A DNA stretch of 64,000 bases from Hordeum vulgare subsp. vulgare (taxonomy: Eukaryota > Streptophyta > Magnoliopsida > Poales > Poaceae): contig NC_058523.1 in NCBI RefSeq assembly GCF_904849725.1, positions 169,924,689-169,988,688 on the forward strand. Direction: 5' to 3'. The translations under genes and the position numbers were made by a program. Each line of letters opens with the position of its first letter. Positions within the stretch are counted from its first letter, which is position 1. A model generated the notes under the pieces. That model worked only from the letters and a program-made list of their open reading frames with translations. It searched no databases and was not told where the DNA came from. Positions 22,908-33,808 of the stretch are shown piece after piece.

Positions 22908-25681
22908 AGCATCCCCAAGCTTAACTCCTGCTCGTCCTCGAGTAGGGAAGTGATAAAGACTGAATTTTTGATGTGGAATGCTACCTAACATATTTGTCCT
23001 TTGTAACTTCTTTCTTGTGACATGAATGTTCAGATCCGTAAGATTCAAAACAATAGTTTGCTATTGACATGAAAACAATAATACTTCAAGCAAATTAGCA
23101 AGGTAATCATGAACTTTCGAAATAACAAGGCCAAGGAAAGTTATCCCTACAAAATCATATAGTCTCACTATGCTCCATCATCCCCACACAACGAATTTAA
23201 ATCATGCACAACCCCGATATTGGCCAAGTAATTGTTTTCACACTCTTACTTTCTCAAACTTTTTCAACTCTCACGCAATACATGAGCGTGAGCCATGGAT
23301 ATAGTACTATAGGTGGAATAGAGTGTGGTGGAGGTTGTGACGCAAAAAAGGAGGAGATGGTCACATCGACTCGGCGTATCAACGGGCTATGGAGATGCCC
23401 ATCAATAGATATCAATGTGAATGAGTAGGGATTACCATGCAACGGATGCACAAGAGCTATAAGTGTGTGAAAGCTGAAAAGGAGAACTAGTGGGTGTGCA
23501 TCCAACTTGGTTGCTCACGAAGACCTAGGGTAATTTTGAGGAAGCCCATCATTGGAATATACAAGCCAAGTTATATAATGAAGATAACCACTAGTATATG
23601 GAAGTGTCAAAACAAGAGACTCTCAATCATGAAGAAAATGGTGCTATTGTGAAGCACAAGTGTGGAAAAATATAGTAGCATTGTCCCTTCTCTCTTTTCT
23701 TTTGGGCTCTTTGGCCTCTTTTAATTTTTTTGGTGGGCATCTTTGGCCTCTTTTTTTTATTTCCTCACATAGGACAATGCTCTAATAATGATGATCATCA
23801 CACTTTTATTTACTCACAACTCAATACTTAGAGCAATGATGACTCTATAGGAAATGCCTCCGGCAGTGTATCGGGATGTGCAACGATCTAGCTTAGCGTA
23901 TGGCGTTGAAACATCTCGCTAGCTATCTTACGATCATGCAATGGCAATATGACAGTGACGACACAAGTCATGAGACGGAACGGTGGGAGTTGCATGGCAA
24001 TGTATCTTGGAATGGCTATGAAAATGCCATAATAGGTAGGTATGGTGGATGATTTGAGGAAGGTATATGGTGGGTTTGTGCACCGGCGAAAGTTGCTCGG
24101 CACTAGAGAAGCTAGCAATGGTGGAAGGTGAAAGTGCATCTATACCATGGACTCACATTAGTCATGAAGAACTCATATACTTATTGCGAAAGTTTTATTA
24201 GTAATCGAAACAAAGTGCTAGACGCATACTCCTAGGGGAAGGGTTGGTAGGTGTTAACCATCGCGCGATCCCGACCGCCACACAAAGGATGACAATCAAT
24301 AAATCAATTAGCTCCGACTTCCTAACATTGCGGTTCACCATACGTGCATGCTGCGGGAATCACTAACTTCAACACAAGTATTTCTAGATTCACAACACCC
24401 TAATAACATAACTCTAATATTACGAAATCCATATCTCAAAACTAATTGTGAGGAATCAAACTTCTCTTACTAATCAATGCACAATAATATGTAAGTTTTT
24501 ATTATATCCTCTTTGGATGCCTATCATCTTTAGGACTACTTTCATAGCACACGCCAATTACCAAGTTACTTAGAGAGAGCACTCTCAAAAAGATATAAGT
24601 GATGATCGAGAGTTTTTATTTCTCCAAAATATGACACCGCTGTGCTCTAAAAAGATCTAAGTGAAGCACTAGAGCAAAGTTATCTAGCTCAAAAGATATA
24701 AATGAAGAACATGCGAGCTAAATTAACTAACTCAAAAGATATAACTGAAGCTCAATGAGTATGCTAGAAAATTCACGATGAGTGCATGTGTCTCTCAAAA
24801 AGGTGTGCAGCAAGGATGATTGTGACACAACAAAAAGAAAAGACTCCTATAATACACGACGCTCCAAGCAAAATACATATCATGTGGTGAATAAAAATAT
24901 AGCTCCAAGTAACGTTACCGATGGATTGAAGACGAAAGAGAGGATGCCTTCCCGGGGCATCCCCAAGCTTAGGCTTTTTGGTGTCCTTGAATTTGGCTTG
25001 GGATTCCTTGGGCATCCCCAAACTTGAGCTCTTTCCACTCTTTATCCCATTGTCCATGAGAACATCACCCAAAACTTGAAAACTTCACAACACAAAACTT
25101 AGAAAGAAACTCGTGATATCATTAGCATAAGAAAACAAACAACCAACTCTTTAGGTACTGTAGCAAACTTGATTTCTATTTAGATTGATGCTATATTACT
25201 GTATTCTCACTTTTCATGGCTAGTACCCCCAATACTATCCATAGTTTCATCAAAATAACCAATCCACACAACAAAAAAACAGAATATGTCAAAAACAGAC
25301 CAGTCTGTTGCAATTTGTATACTTCGTATACTTATGGTATCTCAAAAATTCTGAAACATTATGAAAATTAGGGAAATTTGTCATATCAACCAGCAGCAAA
25401 AAAATCAACTCAAAAGCTCTTTCTGGATAGGAATTAAAAATAATTTCGTGAGCGCAAAGTTTATGTCTTTTTAGCAAGATCAAACAACCATCACCAAAAG
25501 TAGTCATAAAGGTTTTACTTGGCACAAACACGAAAAGAAACACAAAAAACACAATCATAACAGAATTATGATGGTGTGGACACAACAAAACAGAAAGCAA
25601 AAAAGCAAAGATAAATTCATTGGGTTGCCTCCCAACAAGCGCTATTGTTTAACGCCCTTAGCTAGGCATAAGGCGATAGAA
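22908..25681 (-). mobile_element. 3' non-coding interior of the element at 21433-28579
   Basis: About 2.8 kb without coding frames. It shares several stretches with the E5 interior (41572-44480), including the pyrimidine-rich run near 23690-23770 (compare 42320-42430) and the hairpin segment at 24942-24962. AGCATCCCCAAGCTTAAC next to the 3' LTR is the polypurine-like tract on the minus strand. Confidence 0.75.
24942..24962 (-). other. Hairpin in the 3' interior
   Basis: GGATGCC / GGCATCC stem around a 7-base loop, followed by CCAAGCTTAGG. Counterpart of the hairpin at 44304-44328 in E5. Confidence 0.65.
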
Positions 25682-26955
25682 TCAAGTATCGTCGTCTTTG
25701 GTGCTCAAACCATTAGTAGCCCTCATCATGGATTCATAAGGCAATCTTATTTTATTTCTAGGAAAGTGTTCCGTGCCCTTATTTAAAGGAAATTGAAATC
25801 TAATATTCCCTTCCTTCATATCGATGACAGCAACAATAGTCCTTAGGAAAGGTCTACCAAAAATGATGGGACATGTCGGATTGCAATCAATATCAAGCAC
25901 AATGAAATCTACGTGTACATAGTTCCTATTTGCAATAATAAGAACATAATCGATCCTTCCCATAGGTTTCTTAACAGTAGAATCCGCAAGATGCAAATTA
26001 AGAGAGCACTCATCAATCTCATTGAAGCCTAGACATCACATAAAGACTTTGGAATAGCGGAAACACTAGCACCCAAATCACACAAAGAATTGCATTCATA
26101 GTTTTTAATCTTGATTTTTATAGTAGGTTCCCACTCATCATGAAGTTTTCTAGGAATAGATATCTCCAACTCAAGTTCCTCTTCAAGAGATTTCATCATA
26201 GCATCGACGATATGATCGGTAAAAGCCTTGTTTTGGCTATAAGCATGTGGAGAGTTTAGCATGGATTGCATCAAGGAAATACATTCAATCAAAGAGAAAC
26301 TATCATAATTGAATTCCTTGAAATCCAAAGTAGTAATTTCATTACTACTCAAAGTTTTGATATCCTCTACTCCACTTTCAATGCTTTTAGCATCAAGATA
26401 GATAGACTCCGAATCATTGGGGCGTTTCTCAACCAAACTGGATTCATATCCAGTCCCATCATCATAAGGTTTGACATTAGAAAACAAGGATTCAATAGGA
26501 GTCACACCAAGCACTTTAAGATCTTCGTGATTTTCATCACATATTTCAGGTTTAGCAGCCATTTTATTGACTAAGGTAGCCTGTTTATCAGAAATCTGGC
26601 CTACCAATTTTTCAAGACAAGCAAACTCAGAATTTAGTGCAAGGAATTCTTTGGCCATATCATCAACTTCTTTATTCATAAAAGCCATAAAAGAATTTTG
26701 CTCCCTTAGTTCTCTATGAAAGTAACTGTTATAATCAAACTGTGTAGACATGAAGCCTTTAACACTAGTTTCAATCTCTTCCAACGTTTTATAGTAAGCA
26801 TCATAATCCTTTGGTTGGGCCATACAGGTCTTAGCAGGCAGACAAACGCACAAGCGGACAGAAAGCAAGCAAAAGAAAAGGGCGAAGGAAAAAGGCAAAT
26901 ATTTTTGTAAATTTTTGCTTTTTTCAGAAGTGGTGGAGAGGAAAATTAGAGGCAA
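25682..26955 (-). pseudogene. Gag/protease frame with one frameshift (Athila-like)
   Basis: The minus-strand frame 26029-26955 has 308 codons. The likely natural start is the later methionine of MAQPKDYDAYYKTLEEIE, because the preceding hydrophobic stretch is leader-like and lies upstream of the family start. A coiled-coil-like acidic middle follows, then a retropepsin motif CDLGASVSAIPKSL with the catalytic aspartate. One missing base near 26031 (GATGTCTAGG) shifts the frame. The protease continues at 25682-25996 with LHLADSTVKKPMGRIDYVL and CPIIFGRPFLRT, then stops. The DLGASVS and GRPFL motifs are of the Athila type. No polymerase follows, so the element codes at most for structural protein and protease. 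Confidence 0.75.
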
Positions 26956-27077
26956 AAGTCAAAAAAAAGGTAAATGCAAGAGATGAGTTTGCGATAGTTA
27001 CTTGGATAAGCTCCACTTAGAACAATCCCCGTTGCCAGAAATTCACACGTTGAAGGAAGACTATTCTTGACTTGATA

Positions 27078-27096
27078 CTCCCCAGCAACGGCGCCA
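27078..27096 (-). other. Primer-binding site (tRNA-Asp type)
   Basis: TGGCGCCGTTGCTGGGGAG on the minus strand, 11 bases from the LTR end. It matches, with one difference, the complement of the 3' end of plant tRNA-Asp (CCCCGGCAACGGCGCCA). Confidence 0.75.
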
Positions 27097-27107
27097 GAAA
27101 TTCTTCT

Positions 27108-28579
27108 TGCTACCTCCTGAGCTTGCGTTGGTTTTTCCCTTGAAGAGGAAAGGGTAATGAAGCATAGTAGCACTAAGTATTTCCCTCAGTTTGAGAACCA
27201 AGGTATCAATCCAGTAGGAGTATCAAGACAAGTCTCCAACGTACCTGCGCAAGAACAAACAAACTTGCACCCAACGCTATAAAGGGGTTGTCAATCCCTT
27301 CACGGTTAATTGCAAGGTGAGATCTGAAGGTGAAAAGTGCAACAAATTAAAAGTGTAGCGCTGAAAATATGATGTGAAGTAGACCCGGGGGCCATAGTGT
27401 TCACTAGAGGCTTCTCTCATGATAGCAAGTATTAGAGTGGGTGAACGAATTACTGTCAAGCAATATATAGAATTGCGCAAAGTCATGATGATATCTAAGG
27501 CAATGATCATCAATATAGGCATCATGTTCGAGACAAGTAGACCGATACTGTCTGCATCTACTACTATTACTCCACACATCCACTACTATCCAGCATGCAT
27601 CTAGTGTATTGAGTTCATAACGAACAGAGTAACGCCTTAAGCAAGATGACATGATGTAGAGGGATAAATTCATGCAATAGATATAAACCCCATCTTTTTA
27701 CCCTTGATGGCAACAGCACGATGCGTGCCTTGCTACCCCTTCTGTCACTGGGTGAGGACACCACACGGTATGAACCCAAAACCAAGCACTTCTCCCATTG
27801 CAAGAATTATAGATCAAGTTGGCCAAACGAAACCCACAACTCAAAGAGAATTACATGGATACGAAATCATGCATATAAGAGATCAGAGGAGACTCAAATA
27901 ATATTCATAGATAATCTGATCATAAATCCACAATTCATCAGATCTTGACAAACACACCGCAAATATTACATCGGATAGATCTCCATGAAGATCACGGAGA
28001 ACTTTGTATTGAAGATCCAAGAGAGAGAAGAAGCCATCTAGCTACTAGCTATGGACCCGAAGGTGTGCGGTGAACTACTCACGCATCATCGGAGAGGCAA
28101 TGGTGTTGATGAAGAAGCCCTCCGTGTCTGAATCCCCTCTCCGCCAGGCCACCAGAATGTGCCCCAGATGGGATCTTGCAGAGACAGAAGCTTGCGGCGG
28201 CGGAAAAGTATTTTCGTGGCTCTCTCTGGCGTTTTTGGATTTTTTGAGAACTTATAGGTGGAAGAAGTAGGGCAAAGGAGCCACGGGGGGCCCACAAGCC
28301 TCACCCGGGGTCCTTTGCCTTGGTTCCCAAGTTCCCTGCGTATCTTCTATTATGGAAATAATCATTCCGCAGGTTTTATTCCGTTTGGAATCCGTTTAAT
28401 ATTCTCCTCTGAAAAAGGTCAAAAACACAGAAAAAACAGGAACTGACACTTGGCACTGAGTTCATAGGTTAGTCCCAAAAAAGATATAAAATAGCGTAAT
28501 CATGCATACAAAACATCCAAAGTTGACAATATAATAGCATGGAAGCATCAAAAATTATAGATACGTTGGAGACGTATCA
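27108..28579 (-). repeat. 5' LTR of the element at 21433-28579
   Basis: 1472 bp, next to the primer-binding site. It ends GACGTATCA followed by GATAC. High similarity to the 3' LTR suggests a fairly young insertion relative to the host copia. Confidence 0.92.
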
Positions 28580-29823
28580 GATACCTTGGGGCCTTTATCC
28601 AGGAAGCAGTTTCCAAACCCCTCATTTGGTGAATCAAATAAGTCATAGGAGTTGGAGGAAACAAGTGCAATGCCGGCATCACCTTGATCTTGACTATAGT
28701 CAGAGTTCGACTGGTAGCTTCTCTCGGATTGGTTGTCAGACTCGGAGCCAGAAACCCATTCACCAACATGAGCTTGATGTCTTCTTCTTGAGCTGCTCTT
28801 GGTGTATTTGTCCTTCTTCTGTGATTCCTTGCCTCTCTATGAGTGTATTCGTTCATAGCGATCTTCTCTACTCCTTCTCTCTCTGTGAGGTGACTCATCC
28901 CTTGAGCTTCGTCTTCGAGGTGAATCTTCTCCTCGTTTGTAGGGAGCCGAGCACTCGTTGGAGTAGTGTTCAGGCTTCCCACAGTTGTAGCAGTTTCGGT
29001 CACGACTGGACGGACGCTTCTCATCATGTATTGATCTTGAGTTTTTCTCTTTGCCTCTACTCTTGTAGAACATGTTGAATTTCCTGACCATGAGGCTTAT
29101 CTCTTCATCAGTGACAAGATTTTCCTTTGAAGTAGCGGGAGCATCACATGAAGCTTTGTAAGCACCGCTTGACTTGTTGTGCAGCTCATCTATGTCCTTG
29201 AGTGACATCTCATGAGCAACAATTCTGCCAATGACTTCAGTTTGCTTGAGATATTTGTAGTTTTGCATCATTTGGATCAATGTGCACACAGTATCATACT
29301 TTCCATCTAGAGCTCTAAGTATCTTCTTGATGATGAACTTGTCGGTCATCTCTTCGCTTCCCGAGCCGGCAATCTCATTGGTGATGAGAGCTAGCCTAGA
29401 GTACATTTCAGCGACACCTTCACTATCCTTCATCTTGAACTTGTCAAGCCGACTTTGGAGTACATCCAGCTTAGATTCTGTGACAGAATCAGTACCTACG
29501 TGCATATCGATCAAAGTATACCAAATTTCTTTTACATTCTCAAGGCGGCTGATTTTGTTGAATTCTTTGGGGCAAAGATAGTTGAATATGATGTTGCAGG
29601 CTTGTGAAGTGAGTTGCAACATCTTCAGTTCATCAGTTGTCGCATCATGATCCGGTTCATGCCCTTCTCTGAAGAAATCACCTTGCACACCAACACGAAT
29701 AACAACCCATACGGAAGGATTAAAACCAAGAATACGCATTTTCATCTTATGCTTCCAACTAGCAAAATTAGAGCCATCGAAGTATGGACCACTATGGTCA
29801 TAATTTCCCTCACTAGACGCCAT
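28580..29823 (-). pseudogene. Copia gag, N-terminal part with zinc knuckle
   Basis: The minus-strand frame starts MASSEGNYDHSGPYFDGSNF and runs 328 codons to 28837. It has the usual copia gag core (NFASWKHKMKMRILG, WYTLIDMHVGTDSVTE, SRLALITNEIAG, KKILRALDGKYDTV) at residues 20-200 and a CCHC zinc knuckle CYNCGKPEHYSNEC at residues 278-291, followed by an arginine/serine-rich tail. After a frameshift near 28840 the frame goes on (HVGEWVSGSESDNQSE, LVSSNSYDLFDSPNEGF) to the insertion at 28579. The start lies about 48 bp from the 5' LTR. Confidence 0.82.
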
Positions 29824-29871
29824 ACTCTCCTAGGTTGTGAAACCAATGAAATGGAGACCAAAGCTTTGACT
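29824..29871 (-). other. Leader and primer-binding region of the copia element
   Basis: The 48 bases between the 5' LTR and the gag start read AGTCAAAGCTTTGGTCTCC on the minus strand beside the LTR. This is not the usual initiator-Met site (TGGTATCAGAG), so the primer is unclear or the site is mutated. Confidence 0.45.
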
Positions 29872-31385
29872 TGTAGGATCAAAAGTATGTCTAGAGGGGG
29901 TGATTACACTACTTGACAAGATAAAAACTTAGCCTTTTTCCCAATTTTAATTGTTGGTCAGTTTCAGAAATTATAGCAAGTCAAGTACGCCCTACATATG
30001 CAGTTCTAAGAGTATAGCAGCGGAATGTAAAACATGCAAGCGTAAAGTAAAGGAGTAACGTAAGGACATTAAACGCATGAGGTTGACACGGCAATTTTTG
30101 GCATGGTTCCGATAGGCGGTGCTATCGTACGTCCATGTTAGTGGATACTTCAACCCACAGAGAGTAACAGGTGTGAGAGTCCACGGAGGGCTCCACCCAC
30201 AAAGGGTCCAAGAACAAGTGGCCTTGTCTATTCCACCACGGCTTCCGCCCCGCGAAGGACAAGCCTTACTCACGGTAGATCTTCATGAAGTAGGCGATCT
30301 CCTTGCCCTTACAAACATCTAGGTTCAACTCCACAACACTGAGTAGGAGAACCAACCGACACCTAACCAATCTATGATGCACCACCCTCCAAAAGGTAAT
30401 AGATGTGGTAGAACAATGAACTCCTTGCTCTTGTGCTTCTAAAGATAGTCTCCTCAACACAAAATCACTCTCTCACAGAATAGGCATGGGTAGGAGAGAT
30501 TGATTTGGTCGGAAGCAACTTGGGGAGGCTAAAGATCAAGTTTCAAATGATTTGATTGGAATATCTTGGTCTCAACACGTGAGTAGGTGGCTCTCTCTCA
30601 AAAAAAGGATCTGCCAATGAAGTATGTGTTCTGAGTGTTTCCTCTACGAATGAGGTAGGTGGAGGGGCATATATAGGTTGTCCCCAAAATCCAACCGTTA
30701 CACCTAAAGTGGCCAACTCGGTGACACCAAAGTCATCAACTCGGTGGTACCGATTTGCACTAAAGGCAGCAACTTTTGAATCTCGGTGGAACCGATATAC
30801 ACAACTCGGTGGCACCGAAAAGGTGTCTAACGCTCAGATGAAACAACTCGGTGACACCAATATTCAAAATCAGAAATTATGATTTTGTGTACCGAGGCAA
30901 CAGAAAGTTGGTCACCTAAACTCGGTCGCACCGATATGGTTTCGGTTGCACCGATTTGGTGGGATTGGCTAGGGTTTTGTCTAAGTTGGAACTCGGTAGT
31001 GCCGAATTAGAAAACTTGGTGGCACCAAATTTGAGTGTGTGGTTTTGGACAGAATGGTTATGCGGGAAAAATGACTGGGTATAATTGGTGGCTATCTCTG
31101 AGCACTTGAGCAACCAGGTCATTTTAATACCTCACCCCCTTTTAATATTATTGGATTTCCTATGGACTCAAAAGTGATTTCTCACAAATATAAAATGAAG
31201 AGTCTTCTAGCTTGAAGCTTGAGCCAATCCTATTCCTTTCTTGTATCAAGGGCATCTCCACATAAGCCTTTAGTCAAAGCATATTTTGAACTTTTGTGAA
31301 ATATACTTGGATAAACATATTAATCCAATGATGCATATGTTGTGATCAATTATCAAAACCACCCTAGGGAGCAATTTTTATTTCA
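29872..31385 (-). repeat. 5' LTR of the copia element
   Basis: 1514 bp, aligned with 13113-14601 along its length. It holds the second copy of the palindrome array (about 30715-31030). It is followed by CGTGT at 31386-31390, matching 13108-13112. Confidence 0.9.
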
Positions 31386-31390
31386 CGTGT

Positions 31391-31766
31391 TGAGGGGGCC
31401 ACACCGACGGTGCAGTCCCCTCCTTGACAGCAAGCTCAAGGGCAGACGCAGAAAGCTCCACGCACCGACGGGCCCGACGAGGCATCTATGGCCTCGACCG
31501 GCCCGTGCGACCAGCGAGACGAGCAGCGTGTCCTGGAAGACCAGCGGAAGAAGGACGCGCGTATCGCCAACGAGCGATGCTAGGAAGCACATCGTCAATC
31601 CGACAAGCGCAATGACGTAAACACTCGTGACCCCGCTCCGATTGTTGGCGGAAACCTACCTTACGAGGTTGGGTGTCCTGCCTTCACTCGTGAGCTCCGG
31701 CAGGTCCGCTAGCCGTCGAGCCGAGCTTTCAAGCCGGAACTGATGGACAAATATGATGGAAAGCTC
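31391..31766 (+). pseudogene. gag, second copy of the Tat-type element, middle part
   Basis: Continues the gag from 13107. From 31429 it matches 4470-4800 of the first copy (AAGCTCAAGGGCAGACGC, then LEDQRKKDARIANERC, then VDKYDGKLN). It stops at GAAAGCTCAAC and joins LTR sequence at 31767. It keeps about 50 bp (13103-13112 and 31391-31430) that the first copy lacks. Confidence 0.75.
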
Positions 31767-31901
31767 AACGTGGGTCAAACCCTTGAGTCTCATCATCATG
31801 TTCCCTCATAGTATCTGCTCGTTGTGCCATACGACCTCCCCGCTGAATCACAAAGGGTCCAAAAGGTCCCATAGGTGATCGTGTGCACACGTGCACTAAC
31901 A
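31767..31901 (+). repeat. Truncated third LTR of the Tat-type composite
   Basis: The last 135 bp of the LTR, matching about 3580-3713 and 12173-12305, ending GCACTAACA. The junction with gag shares AAC at 31767-31769. The target duplication AGGTG follows. Confidence 0.85.
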
Positions 31902-33808
31902 AGGTGAAACCGTGATATGAGAGGATTGAACGAGATACAAAATCTCAACCTTGGGTATGCCAAAGGCACCCCAAGTAAATATTTCAAGTAGTCTCAAGCA
32001 TCTAAGCTTGGGGATGCTACGCATCCCACCTCTCTTCATCAACTATTATCGGTTAGACCATGTTGAGCCTGAATTTTTATTTGTCCACATGATATGTGCT
32101 ATTCTTGGAGTGTTATTTTTCTTTTTCTTGTTGTTTAATAAAATACTCAAATGTGAACATATTTATTGAGAGAGAGAGAGCCATCACATAGCTACTTGAT
32201 TATTTATCTAATCATTGATCTTCACTTATATCTTTTGAAGAGTAGTTTGATGTTTACTCTTGAGCTTCACTTATATCCTATGAGTAAATTGTGAATCAAT
32301 GAAATATCATAAATATGATATTATCAATTTTCTTTATGCTTAGTAGTAGCTTCACCTCTGGTTTATAAAGTAAAATCTATTGAAGTTTGACAATCACAAT
32401 ATTGGTCATACAAACAATTCATGAATGATTGGTATAAGGAAGAGAACTTTCACATATAAATATATTATCTTAGACATCTTCTATGATTGTGAATACTCAT
32501 TAATTATTTTCAAACTTGAGAAAATTAGTTGAAGTTGGACAAGGAAGACAACGTAATGAGTTATGGTTGTGTATATTTGCATAGAAGTTATATTGTTATG
32601 GATCCTCCAACATGTGGTGTTTTCTTAGAACCTTTTGCTAGCCAAAACTTCGTATTAAGTAGAGATACTACTTGTGCATCCAAAAACTCTTAAGTCCAGT
32701 TTCTTTCCATGAGAGTCCACTATATCTACCTATATGCGGTATTACCCTGCCGTTCCAAGTAAATTTGCATGTGCCACCTCTAAAATTTCAAATGAGCATT
32801 TGTTTTGTGTGCCTAGACTACTCATGGAGTAACAGGGGGCGGTCAGTATCTTCCATATTAAGGAGGTTATTCTCATGACGAGTGTTTATTCACTTGTCCT
32901 TGCACGAGAGGGGCGGTAATAGGGATTCCCACTCCCAAGGAAAAAAATGCAAATAATTAAACAAAACTCCCCCAGGTATGTTGTTGGTATGGACGACACC
33001 CGTGGATTCGGCTAGCCGTGGAGTGTGTTTGTTGGTGGAGGGGGAGTAAACCTTTACTTTTACCGCTTGGGAACCGCCGCTAATGTGTTTAACATGGAAG
33101 ATATTGATAACTCTTGGTCGTAAAATTGACAGGAAGGGTGCACCTCCCAAAATTACATATTCATCTCTGTTTTAAATAACGAGCTCTCGCACATATTCAA
33201 ATCCCCGCTTCCCTCTACGAAGAGACAATCTATTTACTTTCATGTTATTTGTTTTTCATGTTGAGTCAACTTGCTATTACAACCTCAATCTATCAAAATG
33301 CAAGCATCATGTGAAGGGGAATGATCTAGGCACATATGACGAGTCAAATATATTTGATCATGACTTATTATTGTTGACAATTGTCTCTATGATAAATGAG
33401 TTGGGAGGCGAAACATTAGTCCCCTATCTTTCTTTGTGTTTGACGGATGTTGTTTGTTCTAAAAGTATGCTTTGAGTACTAGCAATCAGAGAAGACTATA
33501 TGATGATTGAGTATGTGGAGGTCTTACTTAGACTTTGCTCAGAATAAGTTGAATTGCAATTGTTTGGTGACTAAGAACATAGGTTGCTAAGTTTCAAGAG
33601 AATTCATTGTTTGAACCATAACATGTGAATTGGTTGCTACTTTATCATGATGAGTTTTATGAGAAAGAGTTGTTGTTATGATTCTAGGAAAAGTGGTTGA
33701 AATTATCATTGATCAAACTGATGCACTATGCTAGCATTCACACTTCATAAATTATTTCTTTTATCATTTACGTACTCGAGGACGAGTCGGAATTAAGCTT
33801 GGGGATGT
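31902..33808 (+). mobile_element. E1 interior, right part
   Basis: Resumes E1 after the composite and starts with the second AGGTG. It contains a second hairpin (32011-32027) and a repeat of the stretch seen at 2210-2300 (TTTTTATTTGTCCACATGATATG). The rest is AT rich and non-coding. It ends AAGCTTGGGGATGT at 33795-33808, the polypurine-like tract before the 3' LTR. No gene seen. Confidence 0.75.
32011..32027 (+). other. Hairpin, E1 right module
   Basis: GGGATGC / GCATCCC stem around a 3-base loop, directly after AAGCTT. It is the second hairpin module of E1, shorter than the one at 2178-2201. Confidence 0.6.

Larger units (their letters stand above)
21433..28579 (-). mobile_element. Sabrina/WHAM-like non-autonomous gypsy element
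   Basis: 7147 bp with LTRs at 21433-22907 (3') and 27108-28579 (5'), primer-binding site at 27078-27096, one gag/protease frame (25682-26955) and a long non-coding 3' interior. It lacks reverse transcriptase, RNase H and integrase. The LTR starts TGATACGTCTCCAACGTATC on the minus strand, a start I associate with Sabrina and WHAM. It lies inside the copia gag and is the innermost element of this nest. Confidence 0.9.
13113..31385 (-). mobile_element. Non-autonomous copia-type LTR element with gag and env-like frame (SIRE-like)
   Basis: Flanked by CGTGT at 13108-13112 and 31386-31390. The direct LTRs are 13113-14601 and 29872-31385. The polypurine tract beside the left LTR and the gag beside the right LTR show that the element reads on the minus strand. 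In reading order: 5' LTR, gag (split by the element at 21433-28579), a non-coding stretch, an env-like frame, about 1.6 kb of plastid-like DNA, polypurine tract, 3' LTR. No protease, integrase or reverse transcriptase is visible between the gag end (20489) and the env-like start (18769), so it would need enzymes from elsewhere. The SIRE assignment rests on the gag type and the extra frame after gag. Confidence 0.85.
2797..31901 (+). mobile_element. Tat-lineage Ty3/gypsy composite (three LTR pieces) with nested insertions
   Basis: Order: LTR1 (2797-3713), a full but decayed interior (3714-11387), LTR2 (11388-12305), the start of a second interior (12306-13107 and 31391-31766) and the last 135 bp of a third LTR (31767-31901). 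The unit is bounded by AGGTG duplications. The domain order protease, reverse transcriptase, RNase H, integrase marks Ty3/gypsy. The reverse transcriptase motif NDFTDLNKACPKD and the long gap between pol and LTR point to the Tat lineage. The second gag is interrupted by the copia element at 13113-31385. The structure suggests a tandem formed by LTR recombination and later trimmed by deletion. Confidence 0.85.

Noticed and set aside
23690..23770. Pyrimidine-rich tract with repeated CTTTGGCCTC, also at 42320-42430
   Set aside because: A simple-sequence stretch shared by related element interiors; no separate repeat class needed.
28539..29078. 179-codon plus-strand frame opposite the copia gag
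   Set aside because: It is the complement of a recognisable gag with zinc knuckle.
14260..30715. CRISPR-like interpretation of the spaced TCGGT...ACCGA repeats
   Set aside because: Repeats are short, palindromic and irregularly spaced, in a plant LTR; no array structure or cas genes.
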